64,000 nucleotides of DNA from Clostridia bacterium (GCA_017408585.1 JAFQUJ010000007.1:1-64000); one strand, 5' to 3'; shown: positions 44,322-53,376, counted from the stretch's first letter. Made by a program: numbers and translations. Notes: generated from the sequence alone by a model not told the origin.

Positions 44322-44349
44322 AAAAAGCCGAGAAAATTCTCGGCTTTTT
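44322..44349. terminator. Bidirectional terminator at the end of the Rhs locus
   Basis: AAAAAGCCGAGAA/TTCTCGGCTTTTT with an AA loop; serves the minus-strand sleB-like gene as well. Confidence 0.8.
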
Positions 44350-44371
44350 AAATTGTCCTAATGCTAGTAGC

Positions 44372-45193
44372 TTAATAATAGAAGGCGTGATTTCCAATCT
44401 TGGTAAATAATGTTCCGTTTTTGCTAATCCAACTATTTGGAGCTTTTTTAGGGTTGACAAAATATAAGATTTTATTGCTTATCGAATACCCTTCAAGACA
44501 AATCTTAGCTGCAATAATGCTCTCGCTTGTAGGCTCATTGTAAATTGTTCCATTAGAAGCAGGAGAGAACTGCACACCATATTTTTTGTCAAAAATTACC
44601 CCATAAATAGTATTTGGATAAGCCTTGGATTTCACACGATTTAAAATAACATTACCCACTGCAATCTTGCCAAGCAATGGCTCGCCACGGCTCTCAGCGC
44701 TAATAATTCTAGCAAGCCAGTAAACCTCGTCAGAGCGATAATAGCTATCCCCCGACTTAATTGCGCCACTACCCTTGGTAATCAAAAATCCATGATAGCT
44801 GTTGTCCCATTTGATTTTTGCGTCAAACGCCTTGTAAAGAAGCAAAACGGGAGCATACATAATGCCACTACGCATATAAATAGGCTCATCAAAATATAAA
44901 TATCGACCATTAGCCACTATGTAATTGCTACCGTCCTTGCAAGTCAAGCTCAGCTTGCTTGTCTTAATCGTAAGCGTGCGAGTAGAATAATCGTAGCTTA
45001 CCTTAGCGCTAGCATCCATTGCGGTTGCGAACTTTCTAATACCCACATAAGTGGTATTATTTGTTACTTGAACATTTCCTGTGAATTTTTCTCCACCTAT
45101 ATAAACTCCAACGCCCGATGAGGCACTAGCCGAAATAGCGAATACCGACACCATCGTTAAAACGAGCAATAGGATAGATATAGCCTTTTTCAA
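44372..45193 (-). CDS. SleB-type cell wall hydrolase
   Basis: A secreted 273-residue protein: signal peptide (ISILLLVLTMVSVFAISASA), a copper-amine-oxidase N-domain-like region of about 100 residues (YVGIRKFATAMDASAKVSYD), then a hydrolase_2/SleB domain with the catalytic glutamate region ISAESRGEPLLGKIAVGNVI and NRVKSKAYPNTIYGVIF. SleB enzymes cleave spore-cortex or vegetative peptidoglycan. I propose a TTG start at 45193 with AAAGGA six bases upstream; the ATG six codons earlier (45211) lacks a site. The spoVA genes in the window fit a sporulation or germination role. Confidence 0.82.
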   Translation of the reverse strand: MKKAISILLLVLTMVSVFAISASASSGVGVYIGGEKFTGNVQVTNNTTYVGIRKFATAMDASAKVSYDYSTRTLTIKTSKLSLTCKDGSNYIVANGRYLYFDEPIYMRSGIMYAPVLLLYKAFDAKIKWDNSYHGFLITKGSGAIKSGDSYYRSDEVYWLARIISAESRGEPLLGKIAVGNVILNRVKSKAYPNTIYGVIFDKKYGVQFSPASNGTIYNEPTSESIIAAKICLEGYSISNKILYFVNPKKAPNSWISKNGTLFTKIGNHAFYY

Positions 45194-45312
45194 ACAACAT
45201 CCTTTCTTCATAGTATACTAGATAAACAAATTTGTAAAATCGCGACAATTTACGATATTATTGTAGCATATGCCAAAGAATAAATCAACGAACAATATCT
45301 GCCAAAAAAACC

Positions 45313-45351
45313 AAAACAGACCACCTTGTGTAACAAAAGATGGTCTGTTTT
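45313..45351. terminator. Terminator of the flippase gene
   Basis: AAAACAGACCA/TGGTCTGTTTT, with an internal CTTGT/ACAAAAG-type extension; T-rich on both strands. Confidence 0.65.
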
Positions 45352-45366
45352 TTAAAACCAAGCCTC

Positions 45367-46884
45367 TTAGTCAAGCAAAAGAGAGCGTCCCCATTCAATA
45401 TCCTCGCGTGATATAGCGCCTATTACCCGGGAAATAATAATGTATAAAATTGCGCTTATACCAATCTCTAAGAAAACAGCCCCCTTGCCATAAGCGATAA
45501 TCCCAAAAATTGCGGTCATAATGTTGAAATCAAATAAAAACCGAACAATAACAGTTGATAAAATTATGCTAACAAGAGGCTTTAAAATCCATTTTACAAT
45601 AGGCGTTTTCACCCCTGTCAAATTGAGCAATCTCATAATGCTAAAGCTCGTATTAAATAGCTCTGTTATGAAAATTATAACCACATACCCCGAGATTCCC
45701 ATTTTTGGAAGTAAAATTACAATCAGCAAAAGACTAATAAGCGAGTCGCTGATATTTACCCTCATTGTGTAAATCTGCTCGCCCAAGCCCTTTAACATTG
45801 CGTCAACCGCCCCGTCAAGATACATAAGCGGAATTAATGGCGCTAAGAGCCGAATGTATTCTCCCGCCTCGTGACTACCATAAAGATAAAGCCCAATCTC
45901 GTGCGAAAACGAAACAAAAATACCGCTAACGCCAACCGAGAACAAAAGAGATAGAGCAAAAACCCTCGAAACAATGTATCTAATGCGCGCGTAGCTCCCC
46001 TTAGCATATGCCTCTGATAGCTCAGGCACAAGAAGCGACGAAAATGCTCCAAGCATCGCACTAGGAAAAAACAAGAGCGGAATAACCATTCCGTGTAAAA
46101 CTCCATAAGAGGCAATAGACGCCTCATATCCCAGACCACACCGACGCAAGCCCCAAGGAATGGCAAGATGCTCAAGCGTAGAAAGCGCACTTCTTGCATA
46201 AGCGCTAATTGCAACAGGCAACGATATCTTGCAAATTTCGCCAACCGTTTCGCTCGTATTTTCGACACATCTTGCACAATTTCCACTCTTTAAATCAAAA
46301 AGGCACAAAATTCCCGAAAGAGTAGCACTTAAAAGCTCGCTTATTACCCCACCGCCAATCACCGCTAAAATGGCATTTTCAAGCCCCGCAGGCGCTAAAA
46401 GCGCAAGTAAATACGCAACAATTCCAAGCCTGATTCCTTGCTCCAAAAACTGAACAATTACATTTTTGTAAACTCTCCTTGTAGCGCAAAAATATCCATT
46501 GATTGCGCTTGATATGGATATGGCGGGCAACGAAATAGCAAAAAGCTTAATCGACCGAATGACACGCACATCTCCGAGGATTTTTTCGCCGATAACACCC
46601 GAAAACGAGAACAAAATAGCAAATGCGAGTGCCGAAAAGCCAAGGCAATAAAGAATAGCGCCTCGCATGATTTTGCCACCACGCCCCTCGCCCTTTGCCA
46701 AATCTATTGAAACGAGCCTTACCACCGCCAAATTAATGCCCGAGCACGCAAAGGTGATGGCAAAGCCATAAATTCCCGAAACGAGCGTCAAAAGTCCCAT
46801 GCCCTCAGCGCCGATTTTCGACGAAACATGTGCGTTAAACGCCACACCAATCGCCCTTAATATAAGTGAACCGCACCCAAGCAA
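45367..46884 (-). CDS. SpoVB/MurJ-like polysaccharide flippase
   Basis: A membrane protein of about 505 residues with 12-14 hydrophobic helices, resembling SpoVB and other MOP-superfamily lipid II or polysaccharide exporters: IGAEGMGLLTLVSGIYGFA, NGYFCATRRVYKN, and PLIPLMYLDGAVDAMLKGLGEQ. The start is uncertain. TTG 46884 has no Shine-Dalgarno, and the in-frame sequence upstream (AKKYFFNALLLGCG) looks like genuine N-terminus but has no standard start codon before the stop. A neighbouring frame offers GTG followed by ILNKQG, so a frameshift in the A6 run is possible. Probably a sporulation or envelope function. Confidence 0.75.
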   Translation of the reverse strand: MLGCGSLILRAIGVAFNAHVSSKIGAEGMGLLTLVSGIYGFAITFACSGINLAVVRLVSIDLAKGEGRGGKIMRGAILYCLGFSALAFAILFSFSGVIGEKILGDVRVIRSIKLFAISLPAISISSAINGYFCATRRVYKNVIVQFLEQGIRLGIVAYLLALLAPAGLENAILAVIGGGVISELLSATLSGILCLFDLKSGNCARCVENTSETVGEICKISLPVAISAYARSALSTLEHLAIPWGLRRCGLGYEASIASYGVLHGMVIPLLFFPSAMLGAFSSLLVPELSEAYAKGSYARIRYIVSRVFALSLLFSVGVSGIFVSFSHEIGLYLYGSHEAGEYIRLLAPLIPLMYLDGAVDAMLKGLGEQIYTMRVNISDSLISLLLIVILLPKMGISGYVVIIFITELFNTSFSIMRLLNLTGVKTPIVKWILKPLVSIILSTVIVRFLFDFNIMTAIFGIIAYGKGAVFLEIGISAILYIIISRVIGAISREDIEWGRSLLLD

Positions 46885-46981
46885 AAGCGCATTGAAAAAG
46901 TATTTTTTAGCCCTGTTTATTTAAAATCACCACACAATCACTAAAATATATGAGCGCAAATTTACAAAAATTCAATAAAAA

Positions 46982-47010
46982 TTGACTTTTTGTCAAAAGT
47001 GTGTTATTAT
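46982..47010 (+). promoter_or_regulatory. Promoter for tcdA
   Basis: TTGACT (46982-46987), 17 bp spacer, TATTAT (47005-47010). Confidence 0.75.
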
Positions 47011-47040
47011 TACTATTAGTAAATAAAAGGAGAGAAAACG

Positions 47041-47745
47041 GTGGAAGAGCTTTCAAGAACTCAAATGCTCCTGGGCTACGATAAGGTACAAGAGCTTCAA
47101 AATAAAAAAGTGATTGTCTTTGGAATAGGTGGAGTTGGCGGATATGTGTGCGAGGCGCTTTGCCGAAGCGGAGTCGGCACAATAGATATAGTGGATAACG
47201 ATAAGGTATCCTTGTCAAATATAAATCGTCAAATAATTGCCCTTCATTCAAGTGTTGGCGAGTATAAAACAGAGGTAATGAAAAAAAGAATGCTCGACAT
47301 AAATCCGAGCGTTAGTGTAAACGCCTTCAATACCTTCTATACCCCCGAAACTGCCGACCAATTCGACCTTTCAAAATATGACTACATAGTTGACGCAATC
47401 GATACGGTAAGCGGTAAAATAGAGCTGGTAATGCAGGCTGAAAAATATAATATTCCAATAATTTCCTCAATGGGCGCAGGTAATAAGCTGGACCCTACCG
47501 CCTTTAAGGTGAGCGATATTTATAAAACCTCGGTTTGCCCACTTGCAAGAGTAATGCGTGCAGAGCTCAAAAAAAGAGGGGTAAAACGCTTGAAGGTCGT
47601 TTATTCCGAGGAAAAGCCCATCACACCACAAATACCCGAGGAAATGAAAAATCTCCCCAAAATCCCACCTGCATCGTGCGCGTTTATTCCGTCAGTTGTA
47701 GGCTTAATTGTCGCAAGTGAGGTAATCAAGGATTTAATCAAATAA
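47041..47745 (+). CDS. tcdA: tRNA threonylcarbamoyladenosine dehydratase
   Basis: A 234-residue E1-like ThiF/MoeB-fold protein that cyclises t6A to ct6A in tRNA with ATP. The nucleotide loop VFGIGGVGGYVCEALCRSG, DNDKVSLSNINRQI, DAIDTV and SSMGAGNKLDPT, and the cysteine in TSVCPLARVMR, match TcdA. It starts at GTG with GGAGAG upstream. It complements tsaE-tsaB elsewhere in the window. It is slightly shorter than enterobacterial TcdA at the C-terminus. Confidence 0.9.
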   Translation: MEELSRTQMLLGYDKVQELQNKKVIVFGIGGVGGYVCEALCRSGVGTIDIVDNDKVSLSNINRQIIALHSSVGEYKTEVMKKRMLDINPSVSVNAFNTFYTPETADQFDLSKYDYIVDAIDTVSGKIELVMQAEKYNIPIISSMGAGNKLDPTAFKVSDIYKTSVCPLARVMRAELKKRGVKRLKVVYSEEKPITPQIPEEMKNLPKIPPASCAFIPSVVGLIVASEVIKDLIK

Positions 47746-47751
47746 ATAAAA

Positions 47752-47780
47752 GCACTCTCCAAACGGAGAGTGCAATTTTT
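47752..47780 (+). terminator. Terminator after tcdA
   Basis: GCACTCTCC/GGAGAGTGC stem, AAAC loop, then AATTTTTT; convergent with the next gene. Confidence 0.88.
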
Positions 47781-48772
47781 TACTTGTTAAATGTAGGAAT
47801 TGAACTAACAGAAGAGCCCTTAAACCACGAAACAGTGTAGCTTATCTCGCCATGAGATAAAAACTCTTGAGCCTTGCCGGCACGGTGTAGCTCGTGTAAA
47901 TCCTTAGGAGAAACATCTCCTACAATCATAGCGGGAAGTCCTGTAAATACAGGATTGCTGTCGCTAAAATCCCAGTTATAAAAATCCGTTACATTGTAAA
48001 CAATAGTAGCACTGTAAATGTTGCCATTTACTGTGAGATTTTTGATTTCGATGCTCGTAAAGTAAGAGCCAACCGCAAATTTCCAATCTCCTGTGAGATT
48101 GTGGTGAACAACCTCTTCCTTTTGGAATACATTAATGCTCTCACCCTCAACAGCTAACGCCTCACAGGCACGAAGTGCTAAATTCAGCTCCTCGTTTCGA
48201 GTTTTCAAGGCGTTTTCGTCATTCAAAAATTCCTCGACATCAATTTCGTAATCCTCACCGGAATTTTTAAGGAAATGCTCCATTAGCTTGCTTGCGTTTT
48301 TGTAATTCAAAATAGAACCGCCATTTTTGATAGCATTTGCACTTTTGATAGTAGAGCTTAGCTCCGATTCCGTGCAGGTCGCTCCCTTGCCATAGGTGTT
48401 CTTTGCGCTCGCCATCTGCCTTAGCCTGTCATACGACTCGGCAACAGACGAAATCGCACTTGAATATTGACCAAACTCAGTCAAGGGCTTGATTACCTCT
48501 GTTTCGCTTTCGCTCTCAGAGTCACTCTCATAGCCTTCGCCTTCCGTGCTTTCGCTCTCGGTAGCGCTCTCAATAGATGATTCCTCGCCTGAGGCACTCT
48601 CAATGGCTACCTCGCTCTTGCTTTCGGCTTCTGTGTTGCTACCGGACTCGCTTTCGCTTGCAGATACGGATTCCGTTTCGCTTTCGTTTGATATGGATTC
48701 ATCATTATTATCACATGAAATACATGCTAAAATCATACAAAGAAGTAATATAAAAGCAGTAAGCCTTTTCAT
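47780..48772 (-). CDS. Lipoprotein with Ser/Glu-rich stalk, function unknown
   Basis: A 330-residue predicted lipoprotein: signal peptide ending in lipobox CISC, then a low-complexity Ser/Glu/Thr stalk to about residue 92, then a folded C-terminal region of about 235 residues with GDWKFAVGSYFTSIEIKNL and a final beta strand-rich part. The stalk would project the domain past the cell wall. Start ATG 48772 has GAGGT upstream. No family recognised. Confidence 0.75.
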   Translation of the reverse strand: MKRLTAFILLLCMILACISCDNNDESISNESETESVSASESESGSNTEAESKSEVAIESASGEESSIESATESESTEGEGYESDSESESETEVIKPLTEFGQYSSAISSVAESYDRLRQMASAKNTYGKGATCTESELSSTIKSANAIKNGGSILNYKNASKLMEHFLKNSGEDYEIDVEEFLNDENALKTRNEELNLALRACEALAVEGESINVFQKEEVVHHNLTGDWKFAVGSYFTSIEIKNLTVNGNIYSATIVYNVTDFYNWDFSDSNPVFTGLPAMIVGDVSPKDLHELHRAGKAQEFLSHGEISYTVSWFKGSSVSSIPTFNK

Positions 48773-48805
48773 AAAAATATACCTCGTTTTTAATATTACT
48801 TAATT

Positions 48806-48834
48806 AGTATAACACATTTTTTCGAAAAAGTCAA
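48806..48834 (-). promoter_or_regulatory. Promoter for the Ser/Glu-rich lipoprotein
   Basis: On the minus strand TTGACT (48829-48834), 17 bp spacer, TATACT (48806-48811). Confidence 0.75.
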
Positions 48835-48844
48835 TAAAATATAC

Positions 48845-48874
48845 TTGAATACCAAGTGATAGCTGTGATAGAAT
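48845..48874 (+). promoter_or_regulatory. Promoter for the aminopeptidase P-like gene
   Basis: TTGAAT (48845-48850), 18 bp spacer, TAGAAT (48869-48874). Divergent from the lipoprotein promoter. Confidence 0.55.
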
Positions 48875-48891
48875 ACAATAGAGGTGATTTT

Positions 48892-49956
48892 ATGAAAGAA
48901 AGAATACAAGCCCTAAGAGAGAAGCTCTTGGCACTAAAAATAGATGCCTGCCTTATTACATCTGCCGTTAGCCACCTGTATTTTACAGGCTTTGACAATC
49001 CCGACGCTATGCTTCTTATAACCATGGAAAACGCATACGCCTTCGAGGATTTTCGATATATTGAAACGGCAGAAAATAAGCTCAACGGTATCTACACAGT
49101 AATAAAGCCCGAAAATCTAATATCTCAATATATAAATGAAATTATATCAAATGAAAAAATTTCAAAAATAGGTATTGAAAATAAAAGCATAACGCTTTAT
49201 GAATATGAAAATATCTCTAAAAAGCTAAATGCAAGGCTTGTGGGCATTGATGATACAATTCTTGCAATGCGTGAGATAAAAAGCCCACAGGAGCTTGAAA
49301 AAATCGCAATAGCACAGGAAATAACCGACGGGGCGTTCGCACATATTTTAAAAATCATAACCCCACTTATGACGGAAAACGATGTCGCATCAGAGCTTGA
49401 ATATTATATGAGACGCCACGGTGCACAGGATAAAAGCTTTGAAACAATTGCTATAAGTGGAGCGAAATCCTCAATGCCACACGGCACACCAAGCGACACA
49501 AGGCTCAAAAAGGGCTTTTTGACAATGGACTTTGGCGCACTCTATGAGGGCTACCATGCCGACATGACAAGAACAATTTGCATAGGCAAGGCAGACAGCG
49601 AAATGAGAAGGCTCTATGACACCGTCTTGAAGGCTCAAAAATCTGCGCTCGATATTTTAAGAGACGGACTTGTATGCTCACAGGTTGATAAAGTGGCAAG
49701 AGATATAATTGATGCAGATTATAAGGGGTGCTTTGGACACTCTCTTGGTCACGGAGTAGGACTTGAAATTCATGAAATGCCAAGCCTAAGCCCTAAATGC
49801 GATAAGATTCTTGCGTGTGGAAATGTAGTCACGGTTGAGCCGGGAATTTATATTCCTAAAAAATATGGTTGCAGAATAGAGGATTTGGTTATAATCAAAG
49901 AGGGAGAAATCAGAAATTTAACAAAAAGTCCTAAGGAACTAATAGAAATTTACTGA
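48892..49956 (+). CDS. Aminopeptidase P-like M24 peptidase (YqhT-like)
   Basis: A 354-residue Xaa-Pro peptidase. The N-terminal creatinase-like domain (about 1-120) is followed by the pita-bread domain with metal ligands visible in TMDFGALYEGYHADMTRT, GHSLGHGVGLEIHE and VVTVEPGIYI. ATG 48892 has GAGGTGA upstream; a longer frame starts in the promoter. The gene lies directly upstream of efp as in many Firmicutes (yqhT-efp), but efp has its own promoter here. Confidence 0.9.
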   Translation: MKERIQALREKLLALKIDACLITSAVSHLYFTGFDNPDAMLLITMENAYAFEDFRYIETAENKLNGIYTVIKPENLISQYINEIISNEKISKIGIENKSITLYEYENISKKLNARLVGIDDTILAMREIKSPQELEKIAIAQEITDGAFAHILKIITPLMTENDVASELEYYMRRHGAQDKSFETIAISGAKSSMPHGTPSDTRLKKGFLTMDFGALYEGYHADMTRTICIGKADSEMRRLYDTVLKAQKSALDILRDGLVCSQVDKVARDIIDADYKGCFGHSLGHGVGLEIHEMPSLSPKCDKILACGNVVTVEPGIYIPKKYGCRIEDLVIIKEGEIRNLTKSPKELIEIY

Positions 49957-49993
49957 TTTTTTACAAAAAATAAAAAAATATTGCCATAACCTA

Positions 49994-50022
49994 TTGAAAT
50001 ATTAATTAATTTATAGTAAAAT
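49994..50022 (+). promoter_or_regulatory. Promoter for efp
   Basis: TTGAAA (49994-49999), 17 bp spacer, TAAAAT (50017-50022); leader of about 75 bases. Confidence 0.75.
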
Positions 50023-50101
50023 ATGGGTGTAATTTATGGGCTGATTTTGGCGTGTCGCTCTTTATCAATTTTACGAAATCGCCAAGGAAAGGAAAACGAC
50101 A

Positions 50102-50665
50102 ATGATTACAGCAGGAGATTTTAGAAATGGTGTTACCTTCGAAATGGAAGGTAAGGTTTATCAAGTAATTGAATTCCAACATGTAAAGCCGGGTAAGGGC
50201 GCAGCCTTTGTAAGAACAAAGTACAGAGATGTTGTTACAGGCGCTATCCGTGAGGCATCCTTCAACCCAACCGCAAAGTTTGAAACAGTACAGGTTGAGC
50301 GTAGAGAGCTTCAATACCTCTATAACGATGGAGAGCTTTACTACTTCATGGATATGGAAACATATGAGCAAATTCCGGTTGACTCAGCTAAGCTTGGTGA
50401 AAACTTCAAGTTTGTTAAGGAAAACGAAATGTGCAAGCTTTCTTCAATTAAGGGAGATATCTTCGCAGTTGAGCCACCAACATTTGTTGAGCTCATCGTT
50501 ACTGAAACAGAGCCGGGCGTTCGTGGCGATACAGCTACAAATGTAACAAAGGCAGCAACTCTTGAAACAGGCGCTGTTATTAGAGTTCCAATCTTTATCA
50601 ACGAGGGCGACAAGCTTAAGATTGATACAAGAACAGGCGAATATCTTGAGCGTGTAAACAAATAA
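50102..50665 (+). CDS. efp: Elongation factor P
   Basis: A 187-residue EF-P that relieves ribosome stalling at polyproline. The KOW-like N-domain ends in the loop [14 protein letters not shown], whose lysine is the site modified in Gram-positive EF-P (5-aminopentanol-type in Bacillus); modification here is not known. The C-terminal OB domain has [20 protein letters not shown]. Normal length and start, with AAGGAAAGG upstream. Confidence 0.97.
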   Translation: MITAGDFRNGVTFEMEGKVYQVIEFQHVKPGKGAAFVRTKYRDVVTGAIREASFNPTAKFETVQVERRELQYLYNDGELYYFMDMETYEQIPVDSAKLGENFKFVKENEMCKLSSIKGDIFAVEPPTFVELIVTETEPGVRGDTATNVTKAATLETGAVIRVPIFINEGDKLKIDTRTGEYLERVNK

Positions 50666-50677
50666 TTAAGTTTATTT

Positions 50678-50699
50678 CGGGCTCGTATATTCGGGCCCG
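50678..50699 (+). terminator. Weak hairpin between efp and the zinc-ribbon gene
   Basis: CGGGCTCG pairs with CGGGCCCG (one G-U) around TATATT, then TTAAATTTT. The T tract is interrupted, so it could attenuate rather than fully end transcription. Confidence 0.5.
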
Positions 50700-50731
50700 T
50701 TAAATTTTAAATTAAGAAAGGAAATAATATT

Positions 50732-51157
50732 ATGGAAATGGATATTCTTGAAAAGATAGCTTATATAAAGGGCTTAGCAGAGGGACTTTCTCTTGACGAA
50801 ACAAAGCCTGAGGGTAAGGTTCTTAGCGCAATTATCGACCTTCTTGGCGACATCTGCGAAACTGTTGCAGACATCGATGACGAGGTTGGCGTTCTCGGCG
50901 ACTATGTTGAGGAGCTTGACCACGATCTTGGTGAGGTAGAGGAGTATCTCTACTCAGACGAAGAGTGTGATTGTGACTGCTGTGATGATGACGATTGCTG
51001 TGATTGCGACTGTGACTGCGATTGCTGTGACGAGGATCTCGTTGAGGCTATGTGCCCACACTGCGCTGAAACAATCGTATTTAGTAGCGAAATCGACCTT
51101 GACGAGCTTGAGTGCCCAGCTTGTGGCGAAAAGTTTTCTAGCGAAAGCGACGAGTAA
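50732..51157 (+). CDS. CD1247-like protein with Asp/Cys-rich tract and zinc ribbon
   Basis: A 141-residue acidic protein. Residues 1-75 are helical (ILEKIAYIKGLAEGLSLDE) like the CD1247 N-terminal domain of Clostridia. Residues about 79-102 are almost only Asp and Cys (CDCDCC and DDDDCC runs), with a dozen cysteines. The C-terminus is a zinc ribbon: CPHC and CPAC about 20 residues apart. The Asp/Cys tract could bind metal, but this is only composition. It follows efp by 66 bases. Function unknown. Confidence 0.75.
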   Translation: MEMDILEKIAYIKGLAEGLSLDETKPEGKVLSAIIDLLGDICETVADIDDEVGVLGDYVEELDHDLGEVEEYLYSDEECDCDCCDDDDCCDCDCDCDCCDEDLVEAMCPHCAETIVFSSEIDLDELECPACGEKFSSESDE

Positions 51158-51170
51158 TTAAAGCAAAATA

Positions 51171-51205
51171 AAATCGCACCTGAAAATCAGGTGCGATTTT
51201 TGTTT
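51171..51205. terminator. Bidirectional terminator
   Basis: AAATCGCACCTGA/TCAGGTGCGATTT with an AAA loop; T-rich on both sides between convergent genes. Confidence 0.88.
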
Positions 51206-51207
51206 TA

Positions 51208-53157
51208 TTAGTCATTTTTGCCGGTGCTATATGATGCAACAGGAACGGCAGTGGCCAAAGCCTTAACAGAAAGAAAATCAACCGTGTAAAGCTTGTTTTG
51301 ACTTTGCGCAACTGTGCTTGTTATAGGAGTTGACGAGGCGTCGGAGTAGTCCTTTTGAACAAAGTCAACTGTGTCACCATCAATTACATAAAGTGAAATT
51401 ACAATGTCAAGATTTTGTAGCTTTTCTTGAAGTATAGCGTCATTACTTGAAAATCCTGAAAGGAAGAAATCGAGATTTGAATACTCTGTTGTGGTCATTT
51501 CAATCTGTATGCCACCCTTGGACGAGGTTAACTTGTTGTTTTCATCGAAAACACTATCTCCAAGATATTGAGGGTTGAACATTAGAACGCCAAATTTTAT
51601 AGCGCCATTTGGATTTTTGGAATTGTAGTAGATAAGTGCATCTGTATCAACCCCAAATCCACCGGCAATACCACCGTCGCCGAATGAATAGCCATTAGCC
51701 GAGAAGATAGGAGCAAGAGTGCCTGTTTTGTTTATAAAAGTACAATTGTCACAGGCGTGACCCTCAGCACCCTCAAGATCGTATCCGTTAGGATATGAAA
51801 CACTCACATCTTCGCTTAGAATATGGTTTACGCCATAATAGGTTGCCTGTGCGGTAAATATAGGAGTGATTGCATTAGCACAGCTATGTGCTACATTGTC
51901 AACCCAAGCATCATATGCTGTTGGCACGCTGACCTCACTCGCACCGGAAACCGATTTGAGAACAGAGAAGTCATCTAATATCATAAAGGCTTCAATAGCC
52001 TTGCCGATATTATCCTTGAAAATTACAGAATGATTATAAACTGTTACCTTGAAGCCTCTGTCATTTCCGGATGGAGCAACCTCTACGAATTGAACAGAAT
52101 TGTCAGCGCTCAAGAGAATTCCTGTGTATTTTTTATTTGTGGCATCATATGAGCCCCATGTGCCCGTTGCTTCGTCATATTCAACATATACGCCATCGCT
52201 GTTCTTCTTTAGCTTGACGGCAGATGCTGTTGAATAATTGTCATGTATGGCATCAGTGCCCCATGTGTATAGGCTTCTGTTCCATTGCTCGTCTGTCGCA
52301 ATTACGGCACCGGATTTTGAGTTTGAAAGACCGACATTGTTGTGAATTGAGCCACCATAAATGAAAAGTCCGTTGCTAATACCGAAAAGACCGTAATAGT
52401 TATTGTATCTTGATGTTTGGAAGTTCATAAAAATCTCACCGCCAAACATATTCAATGTCGATATCTTTAAAAGTCCGTTTCCGTATGCACAGGAGTTTCC
52501 GTATATTCTTCCACCATACATATTTAATGTGTTGCACTCAATTATCGAATAAACAGAGTGGTTTCCAAAGATTTCCGCTCCCTCGTATATATTGAATGTG
52601 GTAGTCTTGAAAATATGTCCGTCGGAGGCAGTTTTGTTCGCGCCCTTCACAACTGCTCCCGACATAAGATTTATTTCCTTGAATTTTGTGTTGTTGCCGT
52701 AAAATAGCCTTCCCGAGATTTGCTCAAGGTCAAGGGTCATAGTGCTTTTGTCAAGAGAGCCTATGCTCCATACCGTGTTAGCAAATGTACAAGTATATTT
52801 TCCGTCATTACACCACATTCCCGCATTTGGATAAAATATTCCATCTCCGTTTCTTGCCATAATTGAAACAGTTTTTCCTTCTGCGGTGTTCATGTCTAGT
52901 CCGTTTACATATCCGCCATCTACTGTCCATTTTACCCCACCGTCGAGAATATAGGTAATAGACTTTCCAAAGTCAAAGTAGGTTTTAATGTCGGCGTTGA
53001 TAACAATTGTATCTCCGTCAAGCGCGCTTGAAAAAGCAGAGTTGAATTCGTCAGCGCTCGAAACGGTGTATTCGGTAGCCGAGCAGACAAGCGTTAAAGC
53101 CATAATAAGCATTAAAGCAAACGCCATAACGAATAATAGCCTAAATTTTGATTTCAT
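51208..53157 (-). CDS. Secreted right-handed beta-helix-like protein
   Basis: A 649-residue secreted protein with a Sec signal peptide (LLFVMAFALMLIMALTLVCSA). Residues 30-290 repeat short strands with Gly-Gly-x-I-x-x-N turns (LNMYGGRIYGNS, LNMFGGEIFMNF, LFIYGGSIHNNV), typical of parallel beta-helix or pectate-lyase-like folds. The C-terminal 300 residues are not recognised and lack a membrane anchor or sortase motif. Catalytic residues cannot be assigned. It has a consensus promoter next to an 11-G tract, which might vary its expression. Confidence 0.72.
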   Translation of the reverse strand: MKSKFRLLFVMAFALMLIMALTLVCSATEYTVSSADEFNSAFSSALDGDTIVINADIKTYFDFGKSITYILDGGVKWTVDGGYVNGLDMNTAEGKTVSIMARNGDGIFYPNAGMWCNDGKYTCTFANTVWSIGSLDKSTMTLDLEQISGRLFYGNNTKFKEINLMSGAVVKGANKTASDGHIFKTTTFNIYEGAEIFGNHSVYSIIECNTLNMYGGRIYGNSCAYGNGLLKISTLNMFGGEIFMNFQTSRYNNYYGLFGISNGLFIYGGSIHNNVGLSNSKSGAVIATDEQWNRSLYTWGTDAIHDNYSTASAVKLKKNSDGVYVEYDEATGTWGSYDATNKKYTGILLSADNSVQFVEVAPSGNDRGFKVTVYNHSVIFKDNIGKAIEAFMILDDFSVLKSVSGASEVSVPTAYDAWVDNVAHSCANAITPIFTAQATYYGVNHILSEDVSVSYPNGYDLEGAEGHACDNCTFINKTGTLAPIFSANGYSFGDGGIAGGFGVDTDALIYYNSKNPNGAIKFGVLMFNPQYLGDSVFDENNKLTSSKGGIQIEMTTTEYSNLDFFLSGFSSNDAILQEKLQNLDIVISLYVIDGDTVDFVQKDYSDASSTPITSTVAQSQNKLYTVDFLSVKALATAVPVASYSTGKND

Positions 53158-53192
53158 AATGTTTAATCTCCTAATAAAAAGTTTATGAAATA

Positions 53193-53221
53193 ATTATATC
53201 ATTATATAATTTGCGTGTCAA
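53193..53221 (-). promoter_or_regulatory. Promoter for the beta-helix-like protein
   Basis: On the minus strand consensus TTGACA (53216-53221), 17 bp spacer, TATAAT (53193-53198). Confidence 0.88.
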
Positions 53222-53229
53222 GCAATTTT

Positions 53230-53280
53230 GCACAAAAATCGGGGGGGGGGGCATTATTTTTGTGCGATTTGCACAAAAAT
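53230..53280. repeat. Poly-G tract within an inverted/direct repeat
   Basis: GCACAAAAAT (53230-53239), 11 consecutive G (53241-53251), ATTTTTGTGC (53256-53265) and again GCACAAAAAT (53271-53280). The G run would lie in the loop of a 10 bp hairpin, nine bases upstream of the minus-strand -35. Confidence 0.8.
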
Positions 53281-53347
53281 CGAGATTGGAAAATAAAACA
53301 GAAAACAGATAAGGCTTAAAATATTAAATAAAAAATTTAATATAATG

Positions 53348-53376
53348 TTGCAAAATTTTATAGCATGTGTTATACT
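53348..53376 (+). promoter_or_regulatory. Promoter for the epimerase/oxidoreductase pair
   Basis: TTGCAA (53348-53353), 17 bp spacer, TATACT (53371-53376). Confidence 0.75.

Noticed and set aside
53221..53280. GCACAAAAAT copies here and at 7851 and 33690 as a dispersed repeat family
   Set aside because: The shared stretch is short and AT-rich, and the flanking bases differ; chance is likely outside the local array at 53230.
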